A stretch of 9,165 nt of DNA from Pedosphaera sp. (GTDB taxonomy: Bacteria > Verrucomicrobiota > Verrucomicrobiia > Limisphaerales > UBA9464): the NCBI GenBank assembly GCA_009695405.1, contig SIAZ01000146.1, forward strand, positions 1 to 9,165, read 5' to 3'. The notes under the pieces were generated by a model. That model was given only the letters and a program-made list of their open reading frames with translations. It ran no database searches and had not been told where the DNA came from. Positions within the stretch are counted from its first letter, which is position 1; every line of letters begins with the position of its first letter. Position numbers and translations under genes: made by a program. Below are positions 6,779 to 9,165 of the stretch, piece by piece.

Positions 6779-7246
6779 TCATTTCTTTGACTTTTCAGCC
6801 TCTTGAGTGACGAAGGAGACACGGGTAAATCGAGCGGATCGAACCTGTTGAAGTACGCCACCGATTGAGCGATAAGGAGCTGATTTGTCACCCGTAATAA
6901 AGACAGGAGCCTTTGGGTTTTGTTTATAGCGTGTGGTCAGTTCATTGATGAGTACCGAACGATCAACCACATTGGTTCCAATCGAAACAGTGCCATCTTT
7001 TTCGATTCCGATATTGATGACATCTGTTTTGAAGCCATCGACGGATTGGCGTGCATCGACCAGTTCCATGGGGCGGGTGTGGGACTGTTGAAGACTCAAA
7101 GAAACCATCATAAAAGAGGCGAGCAGGAAGAACATGACATCGATAAGAGGCACGATTTCTATTCGCGCTTTTTTGATGGCAATTGGGGAACTGAACTTTC
7201 CTTTAAGCCCTCCCAAAGACGAAGTGGATCGGCTTGCGCCAGCCAT
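6779..7246 (-). CDS. exbD: ExbD/TolR family biopolymer transport protein (first copy)
   Basis: A 155-residue protein with a Ser/Gly-rich cytoplasmic start (MAGASRSTSSLGGLKGKF) and then KKARIEIVPLIDVMFFLLAS (25-44), containing the functional membrane aspartate D36, within one transmembrane helix (~33-52). The periplasmic domain includes IEKDGTVSIGTNVVDRSVLI (84-103) and KAPVFITGDKSAPYRSI (118-134), as expected for ExbD. Its ATG lies 3 bases after the ExbB stop, so coupling is likely. No strong Shine-Dalgarno sequence is present. Tandem ExbD genes behind one ExbB are known in PVC bacteria and Bacteroidota and may give a mixed ExbD dimer in the channel; that is inference here. Confidence 0.93.
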   Translation of the reverse strand: MAGASRSTSSLGGLKGKFSSPIAIKKARIEIVPLIDVMFFLLASFMMVSLSLQQSHTRPMELVDARQSVDGFKTDVINIGIEKDGTVSIGTNVVDRSVLINELTTRYKQNPKAPVFITGDKSAPYRSIGGVLQQVRSARFTRVSFVTQEAEKSKK

Positions 7247-7249
7247 AAA

Positions 7250-7921
7250 TTAGAGGAGTTCGGCTGCAATTTGACGGCGGAAAGCGACAGGATCGAAGCC
7301 TTCTTGTTTCGCCCTAGCGACCATAACTTCCACGTTGGTCGCCGTCGTCTCGAGGTCAAATTTCAACTTCTCCATTAGTTCATTGTAAAAATTGAGGAAG
7401 AAGACACCAAAGATGGCGATACCCAATCCGGCAGCGGTAGCGATGAGTGCTTCGCCGATTCCACCTTGGATTTCAGTCATGGCACCGGCGATACTCGATT
7501 CCCCCATTTTCTGGAAGGAACCCATAATACCAGTGACCGTGCCAAGTAATCCGAGGAGCGGTGCCAGCGTAATGCAGGTGTCGATCAAGGCCATAAAGCG
7601 GCCAGCTCGTTTGATTTCTATACCGGCGGCCACTTGCAGAGCTCCTTGGAGGGATCCGTGAACATGTGTCAGTCCGTGATAGATCATACGTACCGATGGG
7701 TCCTTTGCGCTTTTTGATCCAGCAACAGCACTCTTAAAATCATTTTTTTCCATAGCACCAAGCGTTCCTTCCAATTGTTTGGCGTCGCGCCTACGTCCGA
7801 GGAGGAACCAGAAAATACCCCGTTCAGAGGTAACGGCGATGATGATAATCGCCACGGCGACGATGGGGTACATGATTGGGCCGCCTTTGGTGAAGTATTC
7901 GGCAACGGTATTGGCTAGCAT
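7250..7921 (-). CDS. exbB: MotA/TolQ/ExbB family proton channel protein
   Basis: A 223-residue inner-membrane protein with three transmembrane segments at roughly 16-41, 110-137 and 153-178, the topology of ExbB/TolQ. The signature TLAPLLGLLGTVTGIMGSFQ (118-137) and GIGEALIATAAGLGIAI (154-170) are clear; these line the proton path together with the ExbD aspartate. The large cytoplasmic loop between TM1 and TM2 (about 42-108) is also typical. It would form the pentameric part of a TonB motor. ATG at 7921 is chosen because it leaves 18 bases after the TonB-like gene; Met17 is an alternative that would leave TM1 at the very N-terminus. No ribosome site is obvious. Confidence 0.95.
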   Translation of the reverse strand: MLANTVAEYFTKGGPIMYPIVAVAIIIIAVTSERGIFWFLLGRRRDAKQLEGTLGAMEKNDFKSAVAGSKSAKDPSVRMIYHGLTHVHGSLQGALQVAAGIEIKRAGRFMALIDTCITLAPLLGLLGTVTGIMGSFQKMGESSIAGAMTEIQGGIGEALIATAAGLGIAIFGVFFLNFYNELMEKLKFDLETTATNVEVMVARAKQEGFDPVAFRRQIAAELL

Positions 7922-7939
7922 AGTGGGTTTGAAAATCAG

Positions 7940-8683
7940 TTATCTAATGCGGTACTCGAACTCAGCAATCACTTGTTTGCCGAAGTAGTCGGGACCAAAT
8001 TTATAGTGCTTGCGAATCCATTGACGAAATCCGTTATCGAGAGTGGAACTTCCTGAGCTTGCAATGATTTTGAGTTCGGTGATTTCGCCAGCTAACCCGA
8101 CGCTGATCAAGAATTCGCCCGCTCCTTGTTCTCGTCGGATAAGAGCTGCACGGGGATAATCTTGGGAACTCGGCTTAGGAAAAAAACTACCCTCTCCGCC
8201 GCCACCTCTAATGCGCAGCGGGCCTGCTTGCACTGGGGTTGCACTGCGTCGAGTTTCTCGGGGTGGCGGTACCGCAAAGTTGGGATCTTTCGATACAATA
8301 ACTGGGCCTTTAACTTCGATAGCAAAGGCAACTACCGGGTTGGGAGCGGCGACGATGAGCGGTTGGACCTGGACCGGTTGGGGGGAAGTCTCCTCTAGAG
8401 GATCCGGTTCTTCAGTGGACTCCTGCGGTACTCTTCCCTCGGGTTTGGACTGTAAAATTTCGATGACTTGAGGGGGATCTGATTCTTGCAATTGGTGCAG
8501 AACCAATCCGATCGGATGGGCTACTCCCAAAATACCAATCGATAGCATGATGACACACAGAGTGTTCATCCAAATGACTCTGCGACTGGCATCTTGGCCA
8601 TTTTGTGGCAGGCAATCCCGATATAACTCCGAGTTGAGAGTGTACTCGGTTAGGTCAGGATTTTGGTCCATCTTAGAACTCAT
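7940..8683 (-). CDS. tonB: TonB-like energy transducer
   Basis: A 247-residue protein spanning the periplasm. Residues 1-36 are cytoplasmic and unusually long for TonB, ~37-63 is the membrane anchor, and 69-150 is a proline-rich, acidic linker (SDPPQ, EEPDPLEETSPQP, VPPPRETRR). Residues ~168-247 are a TonB C-terminal domain, with YPRAALIRREQGAGEFLISV (176-195) and the closing FGKQVIAEFEYRIR. TonB carries energy from the ExbB/ExbD channel to outer-membrane receptors. The canonical S-x3-H pair of the TonB anchor is not seen; the helix has S48 and H56 instead, a wider spacing. The start may be ATG at 8683 or Met5 at 8671. It is the first gene of the operon. No TonB-dependent receptor gene is in the window, so the cargo is unknown. 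Confidence 0.88.
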   Translation of the reverse strand: MSSKMDQNPDLTEYTLNSELYRDCLPQNGQDASRRVIWMNTLCVIMLSIGILGVAHPIGLVLHQLQESDPPQVIEILQSKPEGRVPQESTEEPDPLEETSPQPVQVQPLIVAAPNPVVAFAIEVKGPVIVSKDPNFAVPPPRETRRSATPVQAGPLRIRGGGGEGSFFPKPSSQDYPRAALIRREQGAGEFLISVGLAGEITELKIIASSGSSTLDNGFRQWIRKHYKFGPDYFGKQVIAEFEYRIR

Positions 8684-8701
8684 ACTAAACTTATTGTCTT
8701 C

Positions 8702-8729
8702 AATAAATCCTCTTTAAAAGAGGCTTCAA
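8702..8729 (-). promoter_or_regulatory. Possible promoter of the tonB operon with an inverted repeat in its spacer
   Basis: On the minus strand TTGAAG (8724-8729), a 16-base spacer and TTTATT (8702-8707) match the sigma-70 boxes at four of six positions each, placed 18 bases before the tonB ATG. The spacer is almost entirely an inverted repeat, CCTCTT-TTA-AAGAGG (8709-8723), which could be an operator. The same repeat with the following ATTTATT could instead be a weak terminator stopping read-through from the insertion sequence. Both readings are inference. Confidence 0.3.
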
Positions 8730-8762
8730 CTCGGAGAGTTCAACCGCGGTAGGGTTCGCCGT

Positions 8763-8836
8763 AACTCAAAAGGGGGTGTTACCCAAGACGAGGCCGGAAA
8801 ATGCTCCGGTTGACTCAAAAGTGGTGTTACCCAAAG
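8763..8836. repeat. Two direct repeats at the probable insertion sequence end
   Basis: A motif of about 23 bases occurs twice in the same orientation, at 8763-8787 and 8813-8836. Both copies share ACTCAAAAG and GGTGTTACCCAA; they differ by one base in length and a G/T change in the middle. Start-to-start spacing is about 49 bases. A small hairpin (CCGGA...TCCGG, 8794-8809) lies between them. On the minus strand they follow the transposase stop, the position expected for subterminal transposase-binding sites. The outer edge of the element is probably near 8750-8765, but the opposite end lies outside the window, so the exact boundary cannot be fixed. Confidence 0.6.
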
Positions 8837-8940
8837 TCCCCTGAAATTTGGAAGCGAAGGAAGCCGGGGCCCGGTGGCAGTCCGGCCTCCCTCGTTCTCG
8901 TTTCTTGGGGGGCTTCTTTTTATCAGTTCCCGCCGTCCGG

Positions 8941-9165
8941 TCAAGTTTGCGCTTCTCGCCGATGGGCTTCGATCACTTTCAGCTGCCGCTCCACTTCCCC
9001 CGTCAACGCAAATGGATTGTTCGCCTGCTTTTCCGTCCGCAGCCGCTCCTTGGTCGCCGCACTGACCTCGGCGCACGCCAGCACCCGCCGCAACGGCGTC
9101 AGCGTTGCCCCATACTTGCGCACCACCTTGCTGCCCGCGCGTTCCTTGCTCTCCAGTTTCATGGT
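8941..9165 (-). CDS. C-terminal fragment of an integrase-type (DDE) IS transposase
   Basis: The reading frame is open to the window edge, giving 74 residues plus a TGA stop at 8941-8943. The ATG at 9160-9162 is probably an internal methionine. The sequence MKLESKERAGSKVVRKYGA, then TPLRRVLACAEVSAATKERLR, then NNPFALTGEVERQL follows the pattern seen at the end of one group of integrase-core transposases: FFQP-MKL..KER.G.KV.K.Y, TP..R.LAS..VS...K..LR, NP..L...IE. The DDE catalytic core would lie outside the window. The fragment shows no frameshift or stop, so the element may be intact beyond the edge. Its high GC differs from the neighbouring Ton genes. Family assignment is from recalled pattern, not a search. 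Confidence 0.72.
   Translation of the reverse strand, partial: TMKLESKERAGSKVVRKYGATLTPLRRVLACAEVSAATKERLRTEKQANNPFALTGEVERQLKVIEAHRREAQT

Larger units (their letters stand above)
8763..9165 (-). mobile_element. Partial insertion sequence (right part missing from window)
   Basis: This segment joins the C-terminal part of an integrase-type transposase (8941-9165) with about 180 bases of non-coding end sequence containing paired direct repeats. It is visibly richer in G and C (for example CGGCGGGAACTG, GGGCCCCGG on the minus strand) than the genes to its left, consistent with recent arrival. It runs off the right edge. The left limit is approximate. Confidence 0.6.

Noticed and set aside
6920..7378. 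152-codon plus-strand frame antisense to exbD/exbB
   Set aside because: It mirrors two clear membrane-protein genes and shows no domain of its own.
8726..9076. 116-codon minus-strand frame overlapping the transposase end
   Set aside because: It is in another frame from the transposase-like peptide, runs through the direct repeats, and is low-complexity (GC-driven).
1..9165. CRISPR array, tRNA, rRNA, toxin-antitoxin or complete defence system
   Set aside because: No regular repeat-spacer pattern, no tRNA or rRNA signature, and no recognisable toxin, antitoxin or defence gene set was seen; only an edge fragment hints at a DruA-like domain.

Overview
The window looks like chromosomal DNA from a Gram-negative bacterium, most likely of the Verrucomicrobiota/PVC group. 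The grounds are an exported beta-propeller protein opening with a WPQFLGP motif, a TonB/ExbB/ExbD system with tandem ExbD genes, a TIM-barrel sugar isomerase-like protein of a type common in that group, and genes with little or no Shine-Dalgarno sequence. This is inference from protein style; no rRNA or other taxonomic marker is present. I see no tRNA, rRNA or CRISPR array.

Layout. Bases 1-120 (minus) hold the start of a protein running off the left edge, probably a DUF4338/DruA-like, transposase-associated protein. Bases 121-444 have no convincing gene but contain a plus-strand hairpin followed by a T run. Bases 445-2407 (plus) are a tightly coupled three-gene set: a receiver-PAS-PP2C (RsbU/SpoIIE-type) phosphatase, a small DUF2007-like protein and a SlyX-family protein, each joined to the next by an ATGA overlap. 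Facing them is lysA (2430-3728, minus), diaminopimelate decarboxylase. A hairpin overlapping the slyX stop codon probably ends lysA transcription.

Bases 3855-8683 (minus) form a likely six-gene unit. In transcription order they are a TonB-like protein, an ExbB/TolQ-type proton channel, two ExbD/TolR-type proteins, an exported beta-propeller protein whose start codon overlaps the second ExbD stop, and, after 111 bp, a TIM-barrel sugar isomerase/epimerase-like protein. A good intrinsic terminator at 3790-3818 closes the unit. The first four would form an energy-transducing complex in the inner membrane that powers outer-membrane uptake or assembly. The propeller is probably periplasmic, and the TIM-barrel enzyme may act on an imported sugar derivative.

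Bases 8763-9165 belong to an insertion sequence: the C-terminal end of an integrase-type transposase read on the minus strand, then about 180 bp of non-coding end sequence with two direct repeats. The window is therefore a stretch of mostly housekeeping and transport genes with mobile-element fragments at both edges. I found no clearly undescribed system. The least explained features are the propeller gene coupled to the Ton genes, and the phosphatase/DUF2007/SlyX set with no visible partner.
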